Shown here piece by piece: positions 8,209 through 16,252 of a DNA stretch of 42,570 nt (positions within the stretch are counted from its first letter, which is position 1; each line of letters starts with the position of its first letter). Origin of the DNA: DASXRA01 sp035263725 (GTDB lineage Bacteria > Actinomycetota > Actinomycetes > Mycobacteriales > Jatrophihabitantaceae); NCBI GenBank assembly GCA_035263725.1, contig DATFRC010000258.1, positions 1-42,570 on the forward strand. The letters are read 5' to 3'. The notes under the pieces are model-generated. The model was not told where the DNA came from. It saw only the letters and a program-made list of their open reading frames with translations, and did not search any database. The position numbers and the translations under genes were made by a program.

Positions 8209-9369
8209 GTGCGTCGCAGCATGAAGTACGGCTTGTACAGTGCCGTACTCGCCGGCGTGGTCGGCGCAACTGTCGCCTGGGCTAACGTCGACAAGACGGT
8301 CACGCTGCGCGTCGACGGCCAGGTGCAGAAGGTCCACACGGTGGCAGGCAGCGTCCTCGGTGTGCTCGAGGTTGCGCACTATCCCGTCGGACCGCACGAC
8401 GTCGTCGCTCCGGCTCTGGACGCCCGCGTCCACAACGGCAGCCAGATCGTCTTGCGGCGCGGCCGGTTGTTGCGGCTTATGGTCGACGGCGTACCGCGCA
8501 AGGTGTGGGTTACCGCTCCGACCGTCGCGGAAGCGCTCAGCCAACTCGGCTACTCGGACAGTGACTACTCGTCGGTCTCGCGCGACCAACGCCTGCCGCT
8601 CTCGCCGACCCTTATCACGCTGCGGCGTCCCAAGCAGGTGAGCATCACCGCCGACGGGCATACCCGCATTGTCACCACAACTGCACCGACCGTGGCGGCG
8701 CTCCTCGCCGAACTCCGCATCGCCGTCGGCCCCCAGGACATGCTTTCGGCCGTGGCGAATTCACCCCTGCGCGACGGCGAGATCATCAACGTCACGCGGG
8801 TGCGCGCCAACAGCGTGGTCAAGAACCACCCGGTGCCGTTCCCGACGCAGCGCGTGGGCGATTCGTCGATGTACGTCGGGCAGAGCACGCTCGTGCGCAA
8901 CGGCAAGAACGGCGTCGAGGCGGTCACGACAGACGTCGTGTATGTCGACGGAAAGGTCGTCGGCAAGACGATCGTCAAACGGGTGGTAACGGTGCCGCCG
9001 ATTGCGGCGATCGTGAAGGTCGGCACGAAACCCCAACCCGCACCGCCCGCTCCGGTGATCAATGTCGATCCCGGCTCCGCGCAGGCGACCGGCAAGCAAC
9101 TTGCCGCACAGCGCGGTTGGGGCGCCGACCAGTTCAGCTGCCTGTACCAGCTGTGGAACAACGAGAGCGGCTGGCGGGTGGACGCCCAGAACCCGAGCGG
9201 CGCGTACGGCATTCCGCAGGCACTGCCCGGCGACAAGATGGCCGCCTACGGATCCGACTGGCAGACGAACGCGGCGACCCAAATCAAGTGGGGGCTGGCA
9301 TATATCGCCGGTAGGTACGGAACGCCCTGCGACGCGTGGAGCTTCTGGCAATCCAACGGCTGGTACTAG
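8209..9369 (+). CDS. DUF348x3-G5 protein with C-terminal lysozyme-like module
   Basis: This 386-residue protein is a paralogue of the RpfB-type protein just upstream. It has the same signal/anchor helix (MRRSMKYG...), three DUF348 repeats, and a G5 domain with nearly the same VYVDGKxVGK segment. The C-terminus instead matches the lysozyme-like domain of aggregation-promoting-factor/SLT-type proteins (about residues 295-386), with a likely catalytic Glu in NNESGW and the sequence NPSGAYGIPQA. It is probably a peptidoglycan transglycosylase acting outside the membrane. GTG 8209 was preferred over GTG 8203 because the GGGAG site is 7 nt away and the N-terminus then aligns with the paralogue. The palindromic repeat follows the stop. 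Confidence 0.88.
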   Translation: MRRSMKYGLYSAVLAGVVGATVAWANVDKTVTLRVDGQVQKVHTVAGSVLGVLEVAHYPVGPHDVVAPALDARVHNGSQIVLRRGRLLRLMVDGVPRKVWVTAPTVAEALSQLGYSDSDYSSVSRDQRLPLSPTLITLRRPKQVSITADGHTRIVTTTAPTVAALLAELRIAVGPQDMLSAVANSPLRDGEIINVTRVRANSVVKNHPVPFPTQRVGDSSMYVGQSTLVRNGKNGVEAVTTDVVYVDGKVVGKTIVKRVVTVPPIAAIVKVGTKPQPAPPAPVINVDPGSAQATGKQLAAQRGWGADQFSCLYQLWNNESGWRVDAQNPSGAYGIPQALPGDKMAAYGSDWQTNAATQIKWGLAYIAGRYGTPCDAWSFWQSNGWY

Positions 9370-9401
9370 CCCCGCGGCTGGTACTCGTCCGCCCATGGCC
9401 G

Positions 9402-9448
9402 ATGATCTTGGACTTGTGGCTGCTATTCGACCGGAAGCCCAAGATCAT
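9402..9448. repeat. 47-bp palindromic dispersed repeat, copy A
   Basis: The outer arms (ATGATCTTGGACTT and its near reverse complement) form a 14-bp stem with one mismatch around a 19-nt loop containing TATTCGACC. The reverse complement matches the element at 21700-21746 at about 41 of 47 positions. It lies between the second Rpf-like gene and rsmA, and may also act as a transcription terminator. Confidence 0.75.
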
Positions 9449-9471
9449 GGCGTGAGACGAGACGGCCTCTG

Positions 9472-10353
9472 GTGAGCGGCGACAGCGCCCTGCTCGGCCC
9501 CGCCGAGATCCGCAGCTTGGCTGTGCAGCTCGGGGTGCGGCCGACAAAGGCGCTCGGGCAGAACTTCGTGCACGACGCGAACACGGTGCGCCGCATCGTT
9601 CGTACGGCAGCATTGTCCGCAGACGACGTGGTGCTCGAGGTCGGCCCGGGGTTGGGCTCGCTGACGCTCGGCCTGCTCGAGTCCGGCGCCCGCGTCGTCG
9701 CTGTCGAGATCGACCCCGTGCTGGGCGCGGCGCTGCCGGCTACCGTGGCCGCCCGCGCGCCGGACTCGGCCGGGCGCCTCACCGTCCTCGTCGCGGACGC
9801 GCTGCGGCTGGAGAGCGTGCCGGACCCGCAACCCGCGGCGCTGGTGGCCAACCTGCCGTACAACGTCGCGGTGCCGGTCGTGCTGCACCTGCTCGAACTG
9901 CTCCCGACGCTGCGTACCGGGTTGGTGATGGTGCAGGCGGAGGTCGCCGAGCGGCTGGCCGCGTCGCCGGGTACGAAGGCGTATGGCGCGCCCAGCGTCA
10001 AGGTGGCCTGGTACGCCGCCGCGAACCGGGCGGGCGCCGTGCCGCGGGCGGTGTTCTGGCCGGTGCCGAACGTCGACTCGGGACTGGTCCGGTTCACGCG
10101 GCACTCCCCGCCTAGGGGAGCGGCGCGGCAGGACGTGTTCCAGGTGGTCGACCACGCATTCGGGCAGCGCCGCAAGATGCTGCGCTCGGCGCTGGCGTCC
10201 TGGGCCGGCTCGGCAGCCGCCGCGTCGAACGTGCTGCGCGAAGCGGGCGTCGATCCGACCACTCGCGGGGAGATGCTCGACGTCGCCGCCTTCGCTCGAA
10301 TCGCCGCAGCCCGGCCTCGCTCGCCGGAGCCGCCCGCCTGCGCGGTGAGCTGA
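9472..10353 (+). CDS. rsmA: 16S rRNA dimethyladenosine transferase
   Basis: The 293-residue RsmA/KsgA methylates two adjacent adenines (A1518, A1519) in helix 45 of 16S rRNA using SAM. Visible motifs are ALGQNFVHD (residues 28-36), the SAM-binding VLEVGPGLGSLTLG, VAVEIDP, and the catalytic NLPYNVAVPV. The C-terminal helical domain contains FGQRRKMLRSAL. The GTG at 9472 begins MSGDSALLGPAEIRSLA, which fits the family length. In mycobacteria ispE follows rsmA directly; here a toxin-antitoxin module follows and ispE lies 9 kb away on the other strand, which indicates rearrangement. Confidence 0.96.
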   Translation: MSGDSALLGPAEIRSLAVQLGVRPTKALGQNFVHDANTVRRIVRTAALSADDVVLEVGPGLGSLTLGLLESGARVVAVEIDPVLGAALPATVAARAPDSAGRLTVLVADALRLESVPDPQPAALVANLPYNVAVPVVLHLLELLPTLRTGLVMVQAEVAERLAASPGTKAYGAPSVKVAWYAAANRAGAVPRAVFWPVPNVDSGLVRFTRHSPPRGAARQDVFQVVDHAFGQRRKMLRSALASWAGSAAAASNVLREAGVDPTTRGEMLDVAAFARIAAARPRSPEPPACAVS

Positions 10354-10358
10354 GGATG

Positions 10359-10724
10359 TCAGCGAATCTGGCGGACCGGCTTGGCCGTGCCCCACGCCAT
10401 GTCGGCGGTCCAGACGGTTGCGGACAGCCGTCTGGCCGTCGCCAGGCACAACCGGTCGGCAAGTGAGAGGCCATTGCCGGAGCGCCACAGCCGCGCTGCG
10501 AGCTCGGCGTCCTCGTCGTGCACCGGCTCGACGGTGAGTCCATAGCTGAGCAGGAGGCCGCGGGCGAAGTCCCAGTCGCGCTGGTGCGCGATGATCTTCT
10601 GCGCGATCTCGGACCAGTTTGCCGCGCTGCACGCGCCGCCCTGGCTCATGTGCCGCTCGACGACATCGGCACCCCGCTCACCCTGCAAGAAGCACAGCAG
10701 GGCTGAGGAATCGAACAGGTTCAC
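10359..10724 (-). CDS. PIN-domain ribonuclease toxin (VapC-like)
   Basis: The 121-residue protein has all four acidic residues of an active PIN nuclease: D5 (FDSSAL), E39 (WSEIAQ), D90 (SLADRLCLA) and D108 (TADMAW). VapC toxins cleave tRNA or rRNA when freed from the antitoxin. The start overlaps the antitoxin gene by 4 bp (ATGA type), so the two are co-translated. The stop lies 5 bp from the convergent rsmA stop, leaving no room for a terminator between them. RNA target and physiological trigger cannot be read from the sequence. Confidence 0.88.
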   Translation of the reverse strand: MNLFDSSALLCFLQGERGADVVERHMSQGGACSAANWSEIAQKIIAHQRDWDFARGLLLSYGLTVEPVHDEDAELAARLWRSGNGLSLADRLCLATARRLSATVWTADMAWGTAKPVRQIR

Positions 10725-10966
10725 GCAGCGTCTTCCGCTGCGGCCGCCTTGCGCCGGTCGGCGAGCAGTTCGCCGACAAGGTCGAGTCCCTTCAGCTCGT
10801 CGCGCACGAGCTGCTTGACCTGCTCTCTGGTTGCGAGGACGAGCCCACGACGCGTCTCCACGAGCACGAGTTGCGTACCCGGTTCCAGGTGCATGCGCTC
10901 ACGTAGGTCCGAGGGGATGACCAGCCGTCCCCGGTCTCCCATCACGACGGGATACGTCCCACTCAC
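10721..10966 (-). CDS. AbrB/MazE-type antitoxin (VapB-like)
   Basis: The 81-residue protein carries a swapped-hairpin AbrB DNA-binding fold (MGDRGRLVIPSDLRERMHLEPG, residues 9-30). The basic/acidic C-terminal tail would occupy the toxin's active site. It overlaps the PIN toxin gene by 4 bp. The GTG at 10966 is 6 nt behind a TACGCT hexamer, so the mRNA is probably leaderless, and such antitoxins normally repress their own promoter. The module sits between rsmA and prs, two housekeeping genes, which suggests an insertion into the conserved block. Confidence 0.87.
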   Translation of the reverse strand: MSGTYPVVMGDRGRLVIPSDLRERMHLEPGTQLVLVETRRGLVLATREQVKQLVRDELKGLDLVGELLADRRKAAAAEDAA

Positions 10967-10972
10967 GAGGCG

Positions 10973-10978
10973 AGCGTA
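10973..10978 (-). promoter_or_regulatory. -10 hexamer of leaderless vapBC promoter
   Basis: TACGCT (read on the minus strand) ends 6 nt before the antitoxin GTG. It lies in the 25-bp gap after the prs stop, so the module has its own promoter in addition to any read-through from prs. Confidence 0.5.
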
Positions 10979-10991
10979 CCACCGCGCTTAG

Positions 10992-11987
10992 TCAGGAGCG
11001 GCCGTCGAACAGGCTGGTCACCGAGCCGTCCTCGAAGACCTCGACGATCGCCTGAGCGATCATCGGGGCGATCGAGAGCACGGTGAGTTTGTCGAACGCC
11101 TGCTCCGCTCGGATCGGCAGCGTGTTGGTGACGATCACCTCGGTGATCTTGCTGTTCTTCAGCCGGTCGGTCGCCGGCGGCGAGAAGATGCCGTGGGTGG
11201 CAGCGATGATGACGTCGGTGGCGCCGCTCTCGAAGAGCAGGTCAGCGGCCTGGCTGATCGAGCCCCCGGTGTCGATCATGTCGTCGACGAGCAAGCAGGT
11301 GTGCCCGGCAACCTCACCGACGACGCGGTGCGCCACGACCTTGTTCGCGACGTCCGGGTCGCGCGTCTTGTGGACGAAGGCGATGGGCCGTCCGCCCAGC
11401 CGGTCCGCCCACTGCTCGGCGGCCCGCACGCGCCCCGTGTCGGGCGAGACCACGATCAAGTCGTCGACCGGGTACTTCTTCCTGACGTAGTCGGAGAGCA
11501 GCGGCAGCGCGAACAAGTGGTCGACGGGCCCGTCGAAGAAGCCCTGGATCTGTGCCGTGTGCAGGTCGACCGCCATGAGCCGGTCCGCGCCGGCCGTCTT
11601 GAACAGGTCGGCCATCAGGCGCGCGGATATCGGCTCGCGGCCCCGATGCTTCTTGTCTTGACGCGCATACGGGTAGAACGGCATGACGACGGTGATCCGC
11701 TTGGCCGACGCGCGTTTGAGCGCGTCGCAGAGGATCAGGCTCTCCATCACCCATTGGTTGATGGGAGTCGTGTAGGACTGGATGACGAACGCGTCGCTGC
11801 CGCGCACCGACTCGTTCGGCTTTATGAACGTCTCGCTGGCCGGGAAGTCGATCGCCGTCGTCGGGGTCACCGTGATGCCGACATCCTCGGCGATCTCGTC
11901 TGCCAGCTCCGGGTACCCGCGCCCGGCCAACAGCACCAGCGTCTTGCGTGCGGACAGGTGTCTCGTCGACAGGTGTCTCCTGCTCAT
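10992..11987 (-). CDS. prs: Ribose-phosphate pyrophosphokinase (PRPP synthetase)
   Basis: The 331-residue enzyme makes PRPP from ribose-5-phosphate and ATP for purine, pyrimidine, His, Trp and (in actinobacteria) decaprenyl-phosphoryl-arabinose synthesis. Diagnostic segments are PFYPYARQDKKHRGREPISA (flexible loop and ATP site), DLHTAQIQGFFDGPVDHLFA, and the PRPP loop CLLVDDMIDTGGS. The N-terminus holds a short duplicated stretch (RHLSTRHLSARK) before the conserved core, so translation may begin slightly differently. The ATG at 11987 overlaps the glmU stop by 4 bp, giving a glmU-prs operon as in mycobacteria. Confidence 0.96.
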   Translation of the reverse strand: MSRRHLSTRHLSARKTLVLLAGRGYPELADEIAEDVGITVTPTTAIDFPASETFIKPNESVRGSDAFVIQSYTTPINQWVMESLILCDALKRASAKRITVVMPFYPYARQDKKHRGREPISARLMADLFKTAGADRLMAVDLHTAQIQGFFDGPVDHLFALPLLSDYVRKKYPVDDLIVVSPDTGRVRAAEQWADRLGGRPIAFVHKTRDPDVANKVVAHRVVGEVAGHTCLLVDDMIDTGGSISQAADLLFESGATDVIIAATHGIFSPPATDRLKNSKITEVIVTNTLPIRAEQAFDKLTVLSIAPMIAQAIVEVFEDGSVTSLFDGRS

Positions 11988-13411
11988 GCCTGGTCCCCTT
12001 CGGCGCGCTCAGCGGCCTTGGCGGCTGCGGTGCCCGGCCGCTTCCGTCTTACCCAGCCTGGCACGTTTTCCTGGCGCGCGCTCGACCGGGTTAAAGCTCC
12101 CGGCGGGACGTCCTTCACGACAACGGAGCCTGCTGCGGTGTACGCGCCGTCGCCGATTTCCACCGGAGCGACGATCATGCTGTCCGACCCGATGCGGACG
12201 TGGTCGCCCACCGTACTGCGGTGCTTGGCCATCCCGTCGTAGTTGACGAACACCGTGGCCGCGCCGACGTTGCTCTGCTCGCCGATCGTCGCGTCGCCGA
12301 CATACGACAGGTGCGGCACCTTGCTCCCGGCACCCACCTCGCTGCCCTTGAGCTCGACGTACGTGCCGACGTGGACGCCGTCGTGCAGCACCGTGCCCGG
12401 GCGCAGGTACGCGAACGGGCCGATCGTCACGTCCGCGCCGATATTCGCCTGCCGGCACACGGCGCGCTCGACGGTGGCCCCCGGGCCGACGGCGGTGTCG
12501 AGAAGCGTCGTCTGCGGGCCGATCACGGCACCGGCGGCAACCGCCGTCGTGCCGTGCAGATCGACGGACGGCAGCAACGTCACGTCGCGCTCGAGCGTGA
12601 CGCCGGCGTCGACCCAGGTGGTGGCCGGATCCACGACGGTCACCCCGGCGCGCATGTGCGCGTCGAGCAGCCGCGCGTTGTAGCTGCGGTGCGCGGCGGC
12701 GAGTTGCACTCGGTCGTTCACCCCGGCGGTCTCGTCGTGTGCGGCGATCACGGCGCGCACCGGCTGCCCCTGGCTCACCAGGATGGACACGACGTCCGGC
12801 AGGTACTGCTCGCCCTGGGCATTGTCCGTGGTGAGCTTGCCGAGTGCGTCGCGTAGCAGTGTGTGGTCGAACGCGTACACGCTGGCAGCGACCTCGTTGA
12901 TTGCGCGCTCCTCGGTGGTCGCGTCGCGATGCTCGACGATCTTGGTGACGGTGTCGCCCTCGCGTACCACCCGGCCGTAACCGGTGGGGTCGTCAGCCAT
13001 GCTGGACAAGATCGTGGCCGCCGCGCCGTCGTGCGCCGCGACGAGCGCCTGGAGCGTTGCCGCCGTCAGCAGCGGTGCGTCGGCGGGCAGGACGACGACG
13101 GTGCCGGTCGCGTCCGGTGGCACCGCGTCCAGGGCGACACGCACCGCGTGGCCGGTGCCGTGCTGCTCTTCTTGCACGACCGGCGTGGCGTCCGGCGCGA
13201 TGGCGGCGAGGTGCTCGCGCACGGCGTCTCGGCCGTGCCCGATCACCACGACGGTGCGCTCGGCGTCTAGTGGCTCCGCCGCGGCGAGCACGTGGCCGAG
13301 CAGCGTTCGCCCGGCGAAGCCGTGCAGCACCTTCGGCGATACGGATTTCATGCGGGTGCCCTCACCCGCGGCAAGGACGATGACGGCGACCGGGCGAGCG
13401 GAATAGGCCAC
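11984..13411 (-). CDS. glmU: Bifunctional GlmU (acetyltransferase/uridylyltransferase)
   Basis: The 475-residue enzyme acetylates glucosamine-1-phosphate and then makes UDP-GlcNAc for peptidoglycan. The N-terminal uridylyltransferase begins VIVLAAGEGTRMKS (residues 9-22). The C-terminal left-handed beta-helix contains hexapeptide repeats and the acetyltransferase segments GTYVELKGSEVG, SYVGDATIGEQSNVGAATVFVNYDG and GSDSMIVAPVEIGDGAYTAAGS. The GTG at 13411 was chosen over an upstream ATG at 13474 because TAGGCT lies exactly 7 nt before it and the longer start adds residues not seen in the family. It overlaps prs by 4 bp. Confidence 0.95.
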   Translation of the reverse strand: MAYSARPVAVIVLAAGEGTRMKSVSPKVLHGFAGRTLLGHVLAAAEPLDAERTVVVIGHGRDAVREHLAAIAPDATPVVQEEQHGTGHAVRVALDAVPPDATGTVVVLPADAPLLTAATLQALVAAHDGAAATILSSMADDPTGYGRVVREGDTVTKIVEHRDATTEERAINEVAASVYAFDHTLLRDALGKLTTDNAQGEQYLPDVVSILVSQGQPVRAVIAAHDETAGVNDRVQLAAAHRSYNARLLDAHMRAGVTVVDPATTWVDAGVTLERDVTLLPSVDLHGTTAVAAGAVIGPQTTLLDTAVGPGATVERAVCRQANIGADVTIGPFAYLRPGTVLHDGVHVGTYVELKGSEVGAGSKVPHLSYVGDATIGEQSNVGAATVFVNYDGMAKHRSTVGDHVRIGSDSMIVAPVEIGDGAYTAAGSVVVKDVPPGALTRSSARQENVPGWVRRKRPGTAAAKAAERAEGDQA

Positions 13412-13415
13412 GGCA

Positions 13416-13625
13416 GTGAGCCTAGATGCCCCCTGTTGCGATAGCGCCAAGGCGGTCGCCGGAGTGATCGACATCGAGGAGTTCCGGCGCTTCCACAGTT
13501 CGACGTACGTCGACGATCCGCTGCTGCACGGGCTGAAGAGTGACGAACTGGCTGATCTGCTGGATCACATCGTCGCTGATCGAACGAACGACCTGCCGCG
13601 CGATATCGACCTCGATGCACAGTGA
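13416..13625 (+). CDS. Antitoxin-like small ORF, probably N-terminally truncated
   Basis: The frame encodes at most 69 residues, or 53 if it starts at GTG 13464. Its tail (LLDHIVADRTNDLPRDIDL) resembles the C-terminal toxin-binding end of Phd-type antitoxins. The N-terminal Phd DNA-binding segment expected before it is absent, and the start region overlaps the glmU promoter. It overlaps the following PIN gene by 4 bp, the usual antitoxin-toxin layout. I read it as a remnant antitoxin; a real short protein is possible. Confidence 0.5.
   Translation: MSLDAPCCDSAKAVAGVIDIEEFRRFHSSTYVDDPLLHGLKSDELADLLDHIVADRTNDLPRDIDLDAQ
13419..13424 (-). promoter_or_regulatory. -10 hexamer of leaderless glmU promoter
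   Basis: TAGGCT on the minus strand is followed by 7 nt and the glmU GTG. It overlaps the possible start region of the small plus-strand antitoxin-like gene, so the two reading directions interfere here. Confidence 0.6.
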
Positions 13626-14038
13626 CGTACCTGCTCGACACGAATGTCGTGTCCGAGATTCATAAGCGCCGCCCGGATCGATCGGTGCTGGACTGGCTGG
13701 TCGATACGTTGCCGTACGAACGGCATCTCAGCGTCCTCACGCTCGGCAAGCTGCGACGCTGGGTTGAAGCCCGTCGCCGTAGGGATGAGGTCGCGGCCGC
13801 GGCGCTGGAGCAGTGGCTAGGCGAGCTGGTCGTCAGTTGCGGCCGCCGGATCGTGCCGATCACTTCGCAGATCGCTGATCGTTGGGGGCACTTCGCCGTT
13901 CCCAGTCGGGTAGCGGTCATTGACGGGCTGCTGGCCGCCACGGCACTCGTCCATGACTGGACACTGGTCACGCGCAATACCGCGGACGTCGCGGGGACCG
14001 GAGTGCGCACGCTCAATCCGTTCACGCCGGAACGCTGA
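13622..14038 (+). CDS. PIN-domain protein (VapC/FitB-like), altered active site
   Basis: The 138-residue protein has the FitB/VapC layout: D6 in LLDTNVVSEIHK, D101 in VIDGLLAATAL, and VTRNTADV at 117-123. At the usual second acidic position, in the segment normally reading TLGE, it has TLGKLRRW with K43. Loss of that Glu should weaken Mg binding and RNase activity. The upstream antitoxin also looks truncated, so this module is probably decaying or has been kept only as an antitoxin-like binder. The 3' end overlaps the convergent MFS gene by 17 bp. Confidence 0.75.
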   Translation: MTYLLDTNVVSEIHKRRPDRSVLDWLVDTLPYERHLSVLTLGKLRRWVEARRRRDEVAAAALEQWLGELVVSCGRRIVPITSQIADRWGHFAVPSRVAVIDGLLAATALVHDWTLVTRNTADVAGTGVRTLNPFTPER

Positions 14039-15251
14039 CCGTACGGGTCCGTATGGCCCAGCGCGATGCGGGTAGGAGCGCCGCGCCGGCGCCGACGAAC
14101 ACTACGGCCAGGATCAGCCAACCCGGCCGACCCAGATGGAGCGCCGTGGTCGTTACGACCAGTGGTGCCAGCATCTGCCCGGCGGCGAAGCCACCGTTGA
14201 ACACTCCCTGGTAGGCGCCCGGGGCATCGGGCGCCGCCAGGTCGTAGCTGAGCGTCCAGCCCACGGCCGCGGAGATCATCTCGCCGAATGTCTGCACGAC
14301 GCCACCCACGATCAATATGACGGCGGCGATCCATGCGGCCGTGCCGCCTGCAGCCGCGTACACAAGGCAGGCAAGGCCGAGCAGCAGCCCGCTGCGCCGG
14401 GCCGCCCGCCCGGCGGCGCCGACCGAGTCGATCCGTCGCGTCGCGTGCACCTGCAGCAGCACGATCATCGCGGTGTTGAGCAGGAACACCACTGAGACCA
14501 TTACCCGCGGGGCGCTCGTGTGCCCGGCGATCCACAGCGGCAGGCCCACCTCGAGGATCCCGAACTGCACGGTGAGAACTGCACAGAGAACGGTGATGGT
14601 CAAGTACGGCAAGTCGGTGAGCGCACGCCGGGGCGGGCCGCCGTTGCCCTGTTCGGGGCTCGCCACGAGAGGCAGCCGGACCAGCAGCGCGGCGGCGAAG
14701 ACGAACGTGAGCGCGTCCACGATGATCACGCTGAGGTAGGCCGTGCGGGTGTCGGCCTGCAAGGCCAGTGCCGCTACCGCTGCCCCCGCGCCGATGGCGA
14801 GGTTGGTGACGACGCGCAGGTACGCGCGGGTCGGCGTGCGGCGTTCCAGCGGCAGGCCGACCGCGATCAGCGTGTTGCGGATTGCGTTGCCGGACTGATC
14901 GACGATCGCGACGAGGCAGATCGCCGGGAGGAACGTCGCCATCGAGTGCACCCGTACATAGCTCAGCATCCCGGCGGCTTCTATCAGGGCGAGTACCACG
15001 ACCAGCTTGCGCGGGTCCCAACGGTCGGCGGCATGTCCGGCCGGGATGCTCGCGGCGACGCCGCACGCGCCGGCGATGGTGAGCCCGATGCCGACCTGCC
15101 CCACGGACAGGCCCGCCGAGCGGGTGAAGAACAGCGCGCTCGTCGTCATGAACAGGCCGCTGCCGAAGCGGTTCACGAGCGTGGACAGCGCCAGGCGCCG
15201 GACCAACGGGTCGGTGGGGACGAGCCGCATGCCATTGATCCGAACCGGCAT
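14022..15251 (-). CDS. Major facilitator superfamily transporter
   Basis: The 409-residue protein has about 12 hydrophobic helices. The loop after helix 2 reads AGHAADRWDPRK, a variant of the MFS motif A (GxxxDRxGRR). Together with the divergent ArsR-type regulator 35 bp away, this suggests an efflux pump induced by its substrate, which cannot be named. Start options are ATG 15251 and ATG 15230 (MRLVPTDPLVRRLALS); neither has a strong ribosome site. The coding end overlaps the opposite-strand PIN gene by 17 bp. Confidence 0.82.
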   Translation of the reverse strand: MPVRINGMRLVPTDPLVRRLALSTLVNRFGSGLFMTTSALFFTRSAGLSVGQVGIGLTIAGACGVAASIPAGHAADRWDPRKLVVVLALIEAAGMLSYVRVHSMATFLPAICLVAIVDQSGNAIRNTLIAVGLPLERRTPTRAYLRVVTNLAIGAGAAVAALALQADTRTAYLSVIIVDALTFVFAAALLVRLPLVASPEQGNGGPPRRALTDLPYLTITVLCAVLTVQFGILEVGLPLWIAGHTSAPRVMVSVVFLLNTAMIVLLQVHATRRIDSVGAAGRAARRSGLLLGLACLVYAAAGGTAAWIAAVILIVGGVVQTFGEMISAAVGWTLSYDLAAPDAPGAYQGVFNGGFAAGQMLAPLVVTTTALHLGRPGWLILAVVFVGAGAALLPASRWAIRTRTVSVPA

Positions 15252-15272
15252 GTGGAGCGTCGGCGATTGATT

Positions 15273-15278
15273 TAGGCT
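15273..15278 (+). promoter_or_regulatory. -10 hexamer of the ArsR-type regulator gene
   Basis: TAGGCT lies 8 nt before the ATG at 15287, suggesting a leaderless or very short-leader mRNA. It is the main element in the 35-bp space divergent from the MFS gene. Confidence 0.5.
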
Positions 15279-15286
15279 TCTCCTTA

Positions 15287-16252
15287 ATGATCGAGATGCG
15301 CCTGCGGGTTGCCGACCTGGCAGAGACGAGCTTCGCGGTCTCCCCGCTGCAGGAGACGGTGTTCAGTCTCTGGGTGTGGCGCGCGCCTGGGCGGCAGGCG
15401 TTTCATCTGCCGTGGCGGCGCGCATCGGCCGCGGCCTGGGGCCGCTGCGACGTAGAGATGCTCGACGCGCTGGTCGCACCGCGCCGGTGGGTGCCGGACT
15501 TCCTCACTCCACGACCTGCGACGCCATTGACGGAGTTCGCCGCGGAACTCGCAATCGTGGGAGCGACGCCGGCACAGCGTGTCGCCGACGGGCTGCTGAC
15601 CGCGTACGACGGCGCACCGCTGCCTGCCGTCCTCGGCGGGCGTCCGGACGTGGCGCTGGCCCGCATGGTGGCGGCGCTTTCCGAGTACTGGCAGGCGTGC
15701 CTCGAGCCGTGGTGGCCACGCATCCGGGCGGTGCTGGAGGCTGACATCGTCTACCGGTCGCGGCAACTCGCCCTGGGCGGGGCGCGGGCGCTGTTCGCCG
15801 ACCTCGACTCGCGTGTGCGCTGGGCCGACGGAGTGCTCTACGTCGATCGGCTGCCGGGCGTCGACTACGTCATCGACATCGACGGGCGCGGGCTACCGCT
15901 CGTCCCGTCGCTGTTCTGCCGGGGTGCCATCACCTACATCAGCGCCGAGGAGCCACCGCTGATCACCTACCCGGCTCGCGGGCGGGCGACGGTGTGGCAG
16001 ACCGCCGATGTCGCCACCGACGCGGCTCTCGCCGAGTTGCTCGGCGTACCGCGAGCGCGGCTGCTCACCCTGCTCGACCGGCCTGCCTCCACCACCGAAT
16101 TGGCGCATCGGCTGGCCGTCTCGCCGAGCGCGGTGAGCCAGCATCTACGTGTGCTGCGTGCCGCCGGGCTGCTGGCCAGGGCCCGCAGCGGCCGGGCTGT
16201 GCTCTACCTGCGAAGCCCGCTCGGTGACCAGCTCGTGGGCCGGCGGTCCTAG
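15287..16252 (+). CDS. ArsR-type HTH regulator with large N-terminal domain
   Basis: The 321-residue protein has a C-terminal winged helix of ArsR/SmtB type (about residues 248-312: LLTLLDRPASTTELAHRLAVSPSAVSQHLRVLRAAGLL). The N-terminal 240 residues are of the DUF5937 kind often fused to such domains in actinobacteria, with Trp-rich segments (FSLWVWRAPG, WRRASAAAW). No metal-binding CxC pair is seen, so a ligand other than an ArsR-type metal is likely. Being divergent from the MFS gene, it probably controls that transporter. The stop shares the CTAG palindrome with the stop of the convergent dehydratase gene. Confidence 0.82.
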   Translation: MIEMRLRVADLAETSFAVSPLQETVFSLWVWRAPGRQAFHLPWRRASAAAWGRCDVEMLDALVAPRRWVPDFLTPRPATPLTEFAAELAIVGATPAQRVADGLLTAYDGAPLPAVLGGRPDVALARMVAALSEYWQACLEPWWPRIRAVLEADIVYRSRQLALGGARALFADLDSRVRWADGVLYVDRLPGVDYVIDIDGRGLPLVPSLFCRGAITYISAEEPPLITYPARGRATVWQTADVATDAALAELLGVPRARLLTLLDRPASTTELAHRLAVSPSAVSQHLRVLRAAGLLARARSGRAVLYLRSPLGDQLVGRRS

